Shown piece after piece: positions 11,434 through 23,270 of a stretch of 64,000 nucleotides of DNA (positions are counted from its first letter, which is position 1; each line of letters begins with the position of its first letter). The stretch is taken from assembly GCF_050947875.1 (NCBI RefSeq), contig NC_134568.1, forward strand, positions 196,822,353-196,886,352. The letters run 5' to 3'. A program made the translations under genes and the position numbers. This DNA comes from Dermacentor variabilis. Its lineage: Eukaryota; Arthropoda; Arachnida; Ixodida; Ixodidae. The notes beneath the pieces are model-generated. The model did no database searches. It was not told the DNA's origin and saw only the letters and a list, made by a program, of their open reading frames with translations.

Positions 11434-12136
11434 TAGAGAGTTTTAGAATAGGGGCCCCAAACGTTTTGGGGCCCCAAAGAAATAGCGTCGAAGCCACTGC
11501 GCATGCACAAGACGCAAAATCCGTTTGGGTTTTGCGTTGGGAACGCTATTTCACCGATTTAGCGGGAGCCCAAATAGCGGCCCCAAAAACTTTGCGTCGG
11601 AAAACATGGCGGCACCCATCGAAGCGACGGCTCTAACCTAGCACAAAACTGGGTTCGATTCGCGGTAACGCGTGAAGTTCGCAAGCAAGGAGAAGTGAGT
11701 GCGGTTATCGCTTTCTCTCAACTAGCGTGTGTTATGAAGATTGACTCATTAGACGCCGCTGATTTTGAATTCGTTTGTGGATTTTATGGCTCGTAGGCCT
11801 AACACGGCTAAGCTTGGCTGGTGAAGGCTAGGAAAGTTGGTTTGCTCAAAACAAAGCGCAACTAATTGTTTGCTGCTTACAGAGAATAACCTCTAAATTG
11901 TAATTAAACGCGAATACACGCAAGTAAAAATTATTATTCCTATCATAAAATCGTATATTTTATTTAATTATTTCTAATAGTTTTTCTTTGACGCCGTAGT
12001 GGCGCTGTCAGCGCAAGACGGTATCCGCAAACGTCAAACCCTATTCTAAAACTCTTCACTCCTACGTGCCCCAACGCTAACACCTGCAAAGCTCTTTGGG
12101 GCCCCAAACTATTGGGGCCCCTATTCTAAAACTCCC
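11434..12136. mobile_element. MITE with long GC-rich terminal inverted repeats
   Basis: The ends are inverted copies of each other: GAGTTTTAGAATAGGGG near 11438 and, inverted, CCCCTATTCTAAAACTC near 12118-12134; both repeats continue with GCCCCAA. It sits inside the 3' inverted repeat of the Tigger element. Removing it with one of the flanking TAA triplets (11431-11433, 12137-12139) restores an inverted repeat like that of the second Tigger copy. A second CTATTCTAAAACTC lies at about 12041. It encodes no protein. A 3-bp TAA duplication would fit PIF/Harbinger; a TA duplication would fit Tc1/mariner. Confidence 0.75.
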
Positions 12137-12365
12137 TAATGAGGTTTCACTGTATATAGAATACCAATGTGTTTTGCCGCATAGCTTCGGGATAACTATC
12201 CTGAAACAGGCATTTGTCTCCGAATTTCAGGTAGCTAGATGTGCTTTGAACACTAAGCAGTTCAATGCTGCAATCGCTACACATTCCCTGGAAAGATTAA
12301 ATTTAATTGGTAAATTTAATTATTGAAACATTTCTTCCTATCGCTCAGATTATGATGGCCATGAT

Positions 12366-12440
12366 TACAAATTTATTTTTATTTATTTATTTATTTAGAA
12401 CATACTGCAGTCCATAAACCAAGTAGGGGTGGCATAATAC
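12366..12440 (-). repeat. (TTTA)n-tailed repeat end
   Basis: Plus-strand TTTA repeats at about 12372-12400 follow AT-rich sequence and precede AGAACATACTGCAGTCCATA. On the minus strand this looks like an element 3' end with an (AAAT)n tail. The family is not recognised. Confidence 0.35.
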
Positions 12441-12509
12441 AAAGAAAACTAACTAATAATTTGTAGCTGGAAAATATTTTTTTATCCCTAATGTGTTTTT
12501 ATAATTTTA

Positions 12510-13725
12510 TAATATACAGGGCTACCGATCAGCACCAGCACAGACAAGTTGCAATAATTAGGCCTACACAACACGATAGACGAGCTCATTGAAGCGCAAC
12601 GTACAGCGCAATATGAACGCCTCTCTAAGACTAGAGGAGGCAGACACATCCTAGAGAGACTAGTCATAGGTTACCACACACAGCACGGTGTCAAGGTGGT
12701 CACCCCAAGAGAGACGAAGGAAACAATGGTAATACCCCCCCTTACCAAAGAACATGCACCCAGAACACAGTAAGGACAGACAAGAGAACAGAGGAAAGCA
12801 GATACAGAAGAAATTTGGCAGCAACAAGGATGCAGTCTTCATAGACGTGGCTCAATACAATTGCAGACAGGGGTTTACGGCAGCCGTAATTGATAGCGAG
12901 AAACAGTTAAGACGTGCATGACGATACGCACCACAAGTAATGAGACAGTGGAAGAAGTAGCCATAGCGCTCGCAGTAGCTCAGACTAACGCAACCATGAT
13001 AGTGACCCTCAGACGGCAGTAAGAAACTTTGCCAACGGCCGAATCTCCCCAGATGCACTACACATTCTTCTTGCAGGAGGCCAACATAGCAAAAGAAAGA
13101 TATACATGACATGGACACCTGCTCACCCCTCGCAGAGGACGGCAACAACGAAACGGCACACAACACGACTCCAGGGCTTACGTACCGAGCCGCGGTTGCA
13201 AGTGACGGCACGGCACCCTCCGGACGTGACAGGACGGTAGATGAGTGGGAGTGGGAGGACAGAATGACCAGATATAATGCAATCACAAAACACTATAGGT
13301 TACAGAGGGGCATATTCCGGCGACCTCACCCAAAATTGACAAAAAAGCAGTTTGACGCATGGCGGCAGTTGCAAAATAAGATGTATTCGAATCATGTGCT
13401 CTCACACATCATATATCCAAATATATATCAAACAAACAAATGCAACAAATGTGAATCCAGAGCCACTCTGGAGCATATATTATGGGAATGCAGAGGGATA
13501 TGTAACAATAACGAGAATGCGGCCTCAAGCAAACATGCTGGGAGGCCGCACTGGGAGGCTCCGCCCTCGAGGATCAACTGTGGGCCATCCAGCGGGCTGA
13601 GGATGCTGCCAGGACCCACGAACACCTGGCCATCACCTACTGCAAGTTAGTGGGGAGGGCCTTTGGCCCTCCTCACCAACTTGCAGGACACACAATAAAG
13701 TTATTTCCTCCTCCTCCTCTGCTCA
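12510..13725 (+). pseudogene. RNase H-bearing LINE, 3' fragment
   Basis: Several frames together read as the end of a LINE polyprotein: a Leu/Arg-rich segment near 12580-12660 (GGRHILERL), an RNase H domain with VFIDVAQYNCRQGF at about 12835-12880 and MTWTPAHPSQRTATTK at about 13107-13155, and a C-terminal Cys-His motif CNKCESRATLEHILWEC at about 13442-13492. The tail has AATAAA at about 13694 and a (TCC)n run. RNase H plus this C-terminal motif places it near the I/R1/LOA groups of LINEs. Frames change many times and stops occur, so it is inactive. The reverse transcriptase and endonuclease are missing through 5' truncation. Confidence 0.65.
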
Positions 13726-16700
13726 AACGCAGGGTAGGGATAGTGTTTCAATAATGTTCATAAAAAACCGTTATAGAGAGAAGTGTTGGCAGGTACTCTT
13801 GAGTAATTGATGTGCTTGCAAGCACATTTGGCGTTTTAGTGTGTTTCTACTGCCCCCTTTGCATGCTACAATATATATTTCCAAGGAAAATATTTTTACT
13901 GAGAATTTGTGTTTGGAACCTAAAGTAACATGGATAAATACTGCTTATGTACAACCCAAACTCTCAACCCTTTCCGTCCTGGAATTTTTTACATGCGTAC
14001 ACATTTTCTCTTCCTTTGCATTTTATGGAAAATAATACTCCAGATACACAAACTGTTTCAATATACAGACAGTTTTATCGGCACAGAGGAACATAGCCTT
14101 GAGCCAGCGCACCGCACCAAACTCCTCCTCACACTGGTATGTGTGAATTGCCACTTCTCCCAGCGGCAGCTTGGAATGGCAGCGGTGCCATTGCAAATTA
14201 GTGCTATTCTAATGTGTTCCGTCTGATATTGCTATGATGTCAGATGACTTAAAGTAAATGAGCTACCACTCTGCTGTATTCGGCTGCAAAAATAACTTTT
14301 GGAAGCAAATGTGACGTACATCTTCAGTCGCGGCAACTCTGTAGAATCTGCTGCTGCGGTTGCAGACAAGCGTTGGATTTGGATTGCAAGCACAAACAGA
14401 AAGCACATGGTACCATGAGCTTTGTCATGTTTATGTAAAAAAGATTTTGTTTTCAGTTAGCACAGGGCAATAAACTCGGCATCCATGATGAAACTGGGAT
14501 ATGAATAAAAGGTGCATATTCAAGTCAGTGGACGAAGTCAACTATTTCTCCGTGCACGCACACTGAAGTTATTCTGTTCAAATGTGCTCTAAGATTATCA
14601 TGCTTGGCAACCAACGTTCTGGTGGAAGTTGACTGGGGACGTATTATGAAAACGGTACATGCCGACAAACAAAATGAAGGTGCATTCTTTTTCGTTCTGT
14701 AACTAAAGTCATGCTTACTATGTGCCGGCCACGTATAGTTTACATGGGCTCTCTCACATGGGCTCTCTCTCTCCGAATATCACTGGCAAGTTGCCTGGTC
14801 GTTGACTCGCCATCGCACCACTGTATTACTTCAGGAAATAAAGTTGCTGTTGCAGTTAGTACTTTTTCGTTTATCAGATCTCTCAAGCCGGCGTGGTGCA
14901 CTTGCACAGGCACCGCTCAGTGTGCAGTCTTTCAGCATGTCGCACGCATCTGGCTGATCACGGCACATTTGGGGACACTGTCACCAGGTCTTTTTATAAA
15001 GTACTCCATGTTAACAGCCATTTCAGTCTAGTTAATTTACAGTTGTTTATTGTGACAAAAAAACTTGATGCCCAGGTGCCAGGTAAACAATACCTAGAAA
15101 ACTGCACTGCGAAAATTTTAGGAGCGCAAAAGTTAGCAAAACATTCCCTTTCCTTGGAGCTTCACTAGTTACCTGGATAGGGATGTACACTGGTGCGGCA
15201 TACCACATGGCACACAGAAACACCTCTGACTGTTGCCACCTGGGCGACACCTTAATATGTAATGTATCCGCAATGTTCAGATTTGACTCGCCTCCTATTT
15301 TGATCGTGGGCAGAGCTGTGGCAGCGCCTCTAGACCCATCGCCATTCGATATTGCGACTATACCAAAGCTCGAAGCTTATTAACGACATGTTAAGAAGAT
15401 TCCCAATTGCGAAAATTTGTTGGGAACTCTTGGGAAAACGCAAAGTCATGTCACTTGTCCTCAACAGCATGTTCACTGCGCACCCTCTAGCATGCTTCCA
15501 CATGCCAGCATGGGGCCGGACGACAGACGGCAATGTGATCGCAAACTGGCGGCGCCCTCAATAAAATGGTCTACAAGTAGGGATTCGGAAACTGCACCTT
15601 AAGCTGTAATGCATGTCACAAATAAAAACCATTAAATTAAATTAAAATCACATTAAACAGAGTCTCAGTGAAGCATAAATATTTTTTGCATATCAGGAGT
15701 TCCGTTTATTGACAAAATACGGTGAAATAACGATGTCATTTCCAATGGTGCAGAGTGCAGAAAAAAGAAAATAGAGAACGAAATATGCAACCGGTACCTC
15801 GTGGTGCACATTATTATTAGTAAATAATAATAATAATGTGCACCATGACAAAGTTATCATTATCCTTTTAGTCCTATTTCTTGTTCTGCTTTCAGTTATT
15901 CACAGAGAGATGAGAAAGCCTTATTTCAAGTCATTTTTTTTTTCATGTATTGCTTGCGTAGAAAACTAACCAGCCATCATGGTATTCCAGTGAAGCAGCC
16001 CTTCCATTTTAAGGGAAGACCTGGTTTTAACCTTTGTGGTCATGAGAATTTACCCACTTTATGGTAGTTCTGGTCAGAAACTAGTTCACACATTTTGAAC
16101 ACCGTGCAGAAAGAGCACTTGTTGAAGAAAGGTACAGTAAGCAATTGAATTCAGAAATTTTTTTTTATTCCTGAGGCTCTTGTACAGTGTACAGCCTCCA
16201 GTCAGCATCACATTATGGATTATCACTACAAGGACTGTTCTCTCTAGGGTCTTCACCATCGCTTTCTTTTTCAGTGCTCTCACCTGAAGGTATTTGTGTT
16301 TGTACCTGAGAACAAATATATTCCTACTCAGCACTAAAATCATCTCCAGATTATCTAAACTCCCACGAGTTCATTCCATAAAACCCATGTGGATAAAACA
16401 TTGTCACCCTCTCAATGCTTTGCGCCATGAAAAGCGAGTATGAACATCTTTAAGTGTGCCACAAAAAAAAGGCATGGTGCTCATATACAGATACTGCGAA
16501 GTGCAATTAACAACAATTCAAAAATAAAACTAAAAAACTCGGCACAGGCATGTATTGGGCATTTACCAAGATGTGACCAGAACTGATATTTGCACGTATT
16601 AGGAGAGGACTGACACTTTACCGCAAAGGGTTATGGGCCAAAAAGTTTAAAACACATGCATGCATGCATGGGTGCCCAGACATACAGCACATACATGACT

Positions 16701-17799
16701 ACTGTGTGCTGTTCAGAATCCGCAGGTCTTGGAGAGCTTGTTTCTGAGACATGACTAATGAGTTGCAACTCGGCTTTAAAGTCAGAAAAATCACCACTTG
16801 TAAGAGGAGACCCAGACCATGTTTTGAAAGCCCTTATTTCTTATTTATATAATTTTTTTTACTGTGACTTTTGCAGCTGCCCAAACTGTTTCTCAACATT
16901 GTGGTTGGACTAAGAACATTTTTTAAAGCATTACAATGCTGACGAATCGCTCGGTACAATGAAGTCAAGAAAACAACATAACATGTGTCAAGAAATCACA
17001 ATATTGACGCAAAATATGATATCGTTTCATGCAACTAGGCATTCCATATGCATTACTTACAGACTAAACATAAGGAACTAGAACATGTGACAACTCCCAC
17101 TATCATGTGCCCGCCACACCAGCAATAAGATTTCCTGACCACTGCTCCACTACCTTGCAACATCTTGGCCACTCCTAATACATGGCACCAATACTTGATA
17201 CCCCTCCATAGAGGTCAGCAGTAGGGAGCTCAGTGCCCTCCCTGTCAAAGTAGCACCATCGCTGGAGTCAATTTTGTCCCAACATCTTCACAATGATAAT
17301 GCTCAGACACAGTTAACACATCCTTCTGCACTTAAAGACCAGGTACAAAAGAAATGGTATCACAAGGCTATAAAGAGACAGGACAATTCTTTAGCCCTGA
17401 CTCAAAATTTTAATTTTTTTCCAAACAATAGTCTCTTGTCAATAGCACTATTCACATCAGGTCTGCCTGACATGAAACTCTGTAATGACAGCATTCTACT
17501 TGCACAAGCAGCATCTGTACTGCACAAAAGGAATTGTACAGCATTGCAGATAAAGCAAATAAGCAACTTGAACTCATAGTGAGAGTAGCATTATGTGACA
17601 CTGCTCATTCTGATGATGTATCATAAGATTTGGCCTTTAAAGCAGATTTGTATTCACACATGCAAAGGGTGTCAAATATCATCTAAAACCTAGAGATAAT
17701 ATATATATACACAAGTGTGAAACTGTCAGCTTCCACACATTGCCTAAATCGCATCAGAAACCTTGACGAAAAAGTACTAAAAAGTAAAAACTAGCATAC
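13726..17799. other. non-coding intron sequence
   Basis: A long stretch with no exon or recognisable transposon gene apart from the hairpin at 15802-15845. A short near-duplication of ATGGGCTCTCTC lies at about 14754-14770, and a GCAT-repeat run lies near 16660. Frames in this stretch have no recognisable motif. Confidence 0.4.
15802..15845. repeat. perfect inverted repeat (hairpin)
   Basis: Arms TGGTGCACATTATTATTA and its complement surround a short loop; the right arm has one extra AAT unit. It could fold into a stable stem and may be a relic of a transposon end or an expanded AAT microsatellite. Confidence 0.7.
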
Positions 17800-17927
17800 C
17801 GTCGGGACAAGCAGACCAAACTCTGGCGGTGATGGGTGCGGGGTTGGGCAACACCAGTGAGGATGCGGACTGCTTGGAAGTGATTTTGCACCGCTGTGCA
17901 CAATTCAGGGCTTTCATCTTCTCTCAA
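17800..17927 (-). CDS. 5'-nucleotidase-like gene, exon F
   Basis: 128 nt with a TTTTTACCAG acceptor and a GTATGC donor. It follows exon E in phase 0 and ends two bases into an Arg codon completed by exon G. It encodes LREDESPELCTAVQNHFQAV, then a short Leu/Thr/Gly stretch and THHRQSLVCLSRR. It lies directly after the 5'-nucleotidase C-terminal domain and, in this family, forms the segment between that domain and the tail. The HHRQSLV stretch fits my memory of related animal proteins, but that is recall and not a search result. Confidence 0.85.
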
Positions 17928-18071
17928 CTGGTAAAAACACATGCACAAAAAAAAAAAACCACACAAAACAGGTCAAGGCAGCTCTTTTGAATTTTGCTCG
18001 TACATATGCTGGTGATTTTCGCAACATAGCCAAACATTAGTAGAACCGATTGAGTTTCACAGCTCAAGCAT

Positions 18072-18309
18072 AATAATAATATTTGGGGTTTTACGTGCCA
18101 AAACCACTTTCTGATTATGAGGCACGCCGTAGTGGAGGACTCCGGAAATTTCGACCACCTGGGGTTCTTTAAGGTGCACCTAAATCTAAGCACACGGGTG
18201 TTTTCGCATTTCGCCCCCATCGAGATGCGGCCGCCGTGGCCGGGATTCGATCCCGCGACCTCGTGCTCAGCAGCCCAACACCATAGCCACTGAGCAACCA
18301 CGGCGGGTG
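18072..18309 (-). mobile_element. Ruka-type tRNA-derived SINE, full copy
   Basis: Read on the minus strand: a tRNA-like head with A box (TGGTTGCTCAGTGGCTATGG) and B box (GGGATCGAATCCCGG), then a conserved body (CGATGGGGGCGAAATGCG, CACCCGTGTGCTTAGATT, TGCCTCATAATCAG) and an (ATT)n tail. It is flanked by a 12-bp direct repeat CAGCTCAAGCAT (18060-18071 and 18310-18321), a target-site duplication. This matches the Ruka SINE family of ixodid ticks as I know it. It is a good marker for the host group. Confidence 0.9.
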
Positions 18310-18321
18310 CAGCTCAAGCAT

Positions 18322-19109
18322 GATAATTCTTCTTGATGGAGTATAATCGAAGGCTGGCTTACATGCTGTCACTATTACTGATATGGCATGCCTCCATCAA
18401 AAAGGAAACTTAATTACTACTGTGCCTGAATAGAATCTCACTCCAGTAGACTTCCATTAATACAACTCCAGATAATTATAGACTTTTCTGTTAATTTGAT
18501 CCCAACCGAAGGTTTCAGCCTGCTTGCATACATTCCTATGGGCTGAAGCCTTTTGTTATTTTTATCCTGAAACTGAACCCCCACCACATGATTCGAATTT
18601 CACTATTAAACACACACGTGCCTGACCACAATAGTGAATCCGATGACTGCAACAGCTGTCTTGATGACACTAGGGGACAGTGAATGTGTTGAAGATGTGT
18701 TATCTCCCACCTAAAACGATTTCCAGCCTGCCCTACGCAGACTTCAAAGCAAAATAAGCAGCCACAATGAACGAGTGCTGCATTTACCAGATATTAATGC
18801 ACACCTTTCTTCTAAGAAAATTGTGGAAATTGCCTGCACATTACAATTAGAAATGAAATTGAAGCTGCATTGGCAGCGTTGGCAATGCCGATATGTGCCA
18901 TGGCCATGCTGTGTCATCACCACAGTCATCACAGGATGGCAACACCTTTTTACATAGGATGACAATGACAAAGTGTAGCTTTCAATTTTTAATTATGGAA
19001 GCATGTTCAAAGGATAAGTTATTTTACTTGCTCAGCTAGTGGTCAAGTGTTTTTAAAAAAGTGTTCTGGAGACTAGAACTTGCATGTGTCACAGGATGAA
19101 CTGGTGAAG
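18322..19109. other. non-coding; one Tigger-like end
   Basis: CAGTAGACTTCCATTAATAC at 18444 resembles a Tigger-type inverted repeat, but no matching right end was found. Nothing else was recognised. Confidence 0.35.
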
Positions 19110-19275
19110 TGGTTAGTCTAGGTGTGGGCCACCACTACCCTGTTCATTATGGTTGCAGAGTTGTTTCAGAAATGTGGAATATCAAATGCAGTTAGCTGCA
19201 TAAAGGACTACATGTTCTGGTCCACGGACAGTGATGAAGAGTTTTCTGAGGGTGACAACGATGGACATCAAGTGT
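19110..19275 (+). pseudogene. Tigger-type transposase C-terminal fragment
   Basis: The frame containing ELFQKCGISNAVSCIKDYMF and WSTDSDEEFSEGDNDG resembles the 'kcGISNAldg...' C-terminal segment and acidic tail of Tigger/pogo transposases. There are no catalytic motifs nearby. The similarity is short and comes from recall, so a chance match cannot be excluded. Confidence 0.45.
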
Positions 19276-19729
19276 ACATAAATTTCCATTCTGTGAAGGT
19301 AAACTCTGCAGTTTTAATCTTTTTTTCTGAGTGCCATAACTGAAAGCATGCTATGTTTTTTTTTCCCCTTTTCTTTTCTTGTGCATGTGTTATAAAATTG
19401 GGTGCGCATTGTTTTCTACTTTTAAGCCATAAGAAGTGGACATGTTAGAAATGGGTAAATATTACCATATGAAGCAGTAGTGTGTTTAGACATTTTCTTG
19501 TGCTTCTCTATGAATTCAACCTGCCAGCTAATTTCATCAGATTAATTCGTCCTGTCAAGGTCATATTAACAGAAGTTGACTATTTTCAAATTTAGGAGTA
19601 CAGTTACAACAGTTCAATGAAAGGTTAACCAGTGTTCCAATGGCCAATGACTGTTTGTGCTCATTCATCCTTTGATTAAGGCAATGGCCAGTCAGCTCAA
19701 CATGAAAACAACCACAACTAAAAGAAATC

Positions 19730-20304
19730 CAGTGAAATCAGATAATTCAAAATCTCTTATTTCGAAAAACGGATAATTCGAACTGCTCTGTTGGTTCTGG
19801 CAAAGTCTTATGTATTCTAATAGGGAAAGGCTCCGATGAATTTGAACTCCAAAAACCGTCCAACGGTTACTTCGAACAAAATTTCTAGCTCCCATGGACC
19901 GTTTTTCAGACAAATCTGAGCCAAAGGTGAAAGCTGAATGCGTTGCTAGCTACAGTAATGTCATGTGCCGCAAAAATGACAAAGATGTGCGGGGAGCCAA
20001 TATGGAACCCAAGCACGCAAAGCAGTGCACGCCCTCCTTTCCCATCCAGCTTGAAAGAAGCAGGGAGACAAATGGTGGGGGAGGCTTCTTCCAGCACGTG
20101 TCATCGAGTGCTGATGGAAAAAGAAAGATACATACCATATTTTTTTTCGTGTGTAACACGGCACGCTGCTGTGAAGCAACACTTGCAGCCGAGATTTACA
20201 TCGATTGGATACTATATTTAATGGGGCTCTCCATAGTTCGAACTCCCGTTTTATTCAATTAAATTTCCCATAACCTTGGAGTTTGAATTAACGAGATTCT
20301 ACTG
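19730..20304. mobile_element. Tigger-derived MITE
   Basis: The left end CAGTGAAATCAGATAATTCA and the right end (inverted) CAGTAGAATCTCGTTAATTC are imperfect inverted repeats of Tigger type. TA follows the right end; the left TA is not preserved. The interior of about 530 bp has no transposase, and its short frames show no recognisable motif. Confidence 0.55.
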
Positions 20305-21123
20305 TAGTACAAGCTAGTATGATGTTGCATTCTATGAACTTGTGAGCAGTGCATCTGATATAACACCTGTCAAATCTTTTTCCATTCAGCTGCTCTCTCT
20401 CTGCACAGGAGCAACTTGACAGACGTTAGGTAAGACACACTACTAACAAGTTCGCAGAATGGAAGATTGGAGTAGTTAATAAAAGTCCTATTAGTTGCAG
20501 TTGCTTCTATGTAGGGCAGGCTGGCCATTTCCTCAATTGGAGATTGGATGCCCACAAATGATCGCTGATTGGCAGACTGCCATCTAAGATATGCGAGGTT
20601 CTATTCAGACAAAGAAAAGAAGTGTGTCTTATGGTCAAGGAATGCCACATCAGGAACTGCAGCAGCAGCATGTAGGCCAGCCTTCAATTATATTTCACGC
20701 AGAAGAACGTTCAGGCCCACTATCTTTCTTGAGTGCATGTGTGCTCTATGCTGCCTTCGCTTGAGCATACGAAGACAGTTTATTTCTTTCTTTTCTACCA
20801 CAGTATGTTTGGTATTTCACTCGACAGTTTGACAGTCTGTGTTTGTGCTGTCCTTTTCATCTGTATTGCATTTGCACTTTTCTGTGCCTGATTTTACAAC
20901 CATAAATCCTCACTAACTCACACTGCTTTCTATTTTTTTAAGTGCACTGCCAAGCCACACCATTCTGTTTCCTGGACTTTAGTCTGTTGAAGATACCACA
21001 GCACATTGGTGTTGGCGTCTGCAAAGACTTGCAGATTTTCTGTGGTTTTATTGTCCTTGTTTGGATGTTCTGCATAACACCCTTGCAGGAGGGAAAAAAA
21101 TGGAGGAATAGAAACATACGCAC
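20305..21123. other. non-coding intron sequence
   Basis: Between exons F and E of the host gene. No repeat or RNA gene was recognised. Confidence 0.4.
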
Positions 21124-21201
21124 CAAGACTTCACACTCCTTGAACACATCATAGCCATCTTTTCCCTGAGCAAGATAGTTCTTTGTCACCAATCTATATT
21201 T
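21124..21201 (-). CDS. 5'-nucleotidase-like gene, exon E
   Basis: 78 nt (26 codons, phase 0 at both ends) with a TGTTTGAATCAG acceptor. The donor GTGCGT is slightly weak. It encodes KYRLVTKNYLAQGKDGYDVF followed by KECEVL. YLA-GKDGY is a hallmark of the 5'-nucleotidase C-terminal domain near its end; the aromatic and Gly residues help shape the nucleotide-binding pocket in this fold. It joins exon D after Asn-Gln and exon F before Leu-Arg-Glu with the frame kept. Confidence 0.9.
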
Positions 21202-21722
21202 CTGATTCAAACAAATAGAGACAAAGAAAGAGGGGCAAGATTTTTCACATCACTTCAGTCCTGTTTTCATTCACATAAGAGGAATGTCATTGTATATAAC
21301 ATTTCCACGTCACATTTAAAAAAAGTAATTTTTATATGCTGTTAAGATACCAAATATGCAAGGAAGAAAAAAAAATTAAAGCCAAGTGCCATCAGCACAA
21401 ACCTAGTGCAAATTCTCATATCCCATACAATCTTCAGTTTTCAATTTGAAACCACACTGGGTGTGTTCAAATAAGGACAGACCTAGAGGAGTTCCGACTA
21501 TTTTTTGTTTTCAGCAAAGATATTATATGAGGTGGGAAAATGTCTCTGTGGAAAGGAATCAATCTTTGTTTTGCGAGGCGCAGCATGGATTTTCAGCAAG
21601 GAAATTGTAATTAACTAAATGAGAAGAACAGCATTTTTGAGACATGCAGACTTTACAAGTTCTAAGACCTACCCCACCAAAACTAAAACATTGTACAACA
21701 AACATTTTTTTGGTAATTTTAA

Positions 21723-21955
21723 ACTATTAAATTAAATTATGGCATTTTACGTGCCAAAACCAATGTCTGATCATGAGGCACACCATAGTGGGGGACTTCG
21801 GAAATTTGGACCACCTGGGGTTCTTCAACGTGCAACTAAATCTAAGTACACGGGTGTTTTCGCATTTCACCTTCATCGAAATGCGGCCGCCGTGGCCGGA
21901 ATTTGATCCTGCGACCTCCATGCTTAGCAGCCCGACACCATAGCCACTAAGAAAT
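21723..21955 (-). mobile_element. Ruka-type tRNA-derived SINE
   Basis: Same body as the copy at 18072, with the tRNA-like head cut short after the A-box region. An 8-bp direct repeat AATTTTAA (about 21715-21722 and 21954-21961) probably marks the target duplication. The 5' truncation removed the first bases of the head. Confidence 0.85.
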
Positions 21956-23108
<1,153 letters not shown>

Positions 23109-23270
23109 CAGTGAAACCTCAACGTAACAAACCCCAATGTAATCAAAGTTTTACTTTTCATAGCTGGATGTCCATAGAATGCCCTGTACATTTAGCATCC
23201 ATATAATGTGTTTGTATAACATATAATGTGTGTGTTTATCCATGATTTCGTTGTAACAAAATTTCACCTG
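23109..23270. mobile_element. short Tigger-type MITE
   Basis: CAGTGAAACCTCAACGTAAC at the left, after TA, and the inverted CAGGTGAAATTTTGTTACAA at the right. It is 162 bp long with no coding content. The inverted repeats are imperfect, so the element is old. Confidence 0.45.

Larger units (their letters stand above)
10358..12152 (+). mobile_element. Tigger/pogo-type DNA transposon, internally deleted, copy 1
   Basis: Terminal inverted repeats start CAGTAAAACCTCGTTAA (10358) and end GAGGTTTCACTG (12152), each flanked by a TA target duplication (10356-10357 and 12153-12154). Inside, a CENP-B/Tigger-like helix-turn-helix region is joined directly to an acidic C-terminal segment; the DDE catalytic core is missing. 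A 0.7 kb MITE (11434-12136) interrupts the 3' inverted repeat. The element at 26601-27697 has the same structure without the MITE. Confidence 0.8.

Noticed and set aside
16655..16672. GCAT-repeat palindrome as a regulatory site
   Set aside because: A short simple repeat with no supporting context.
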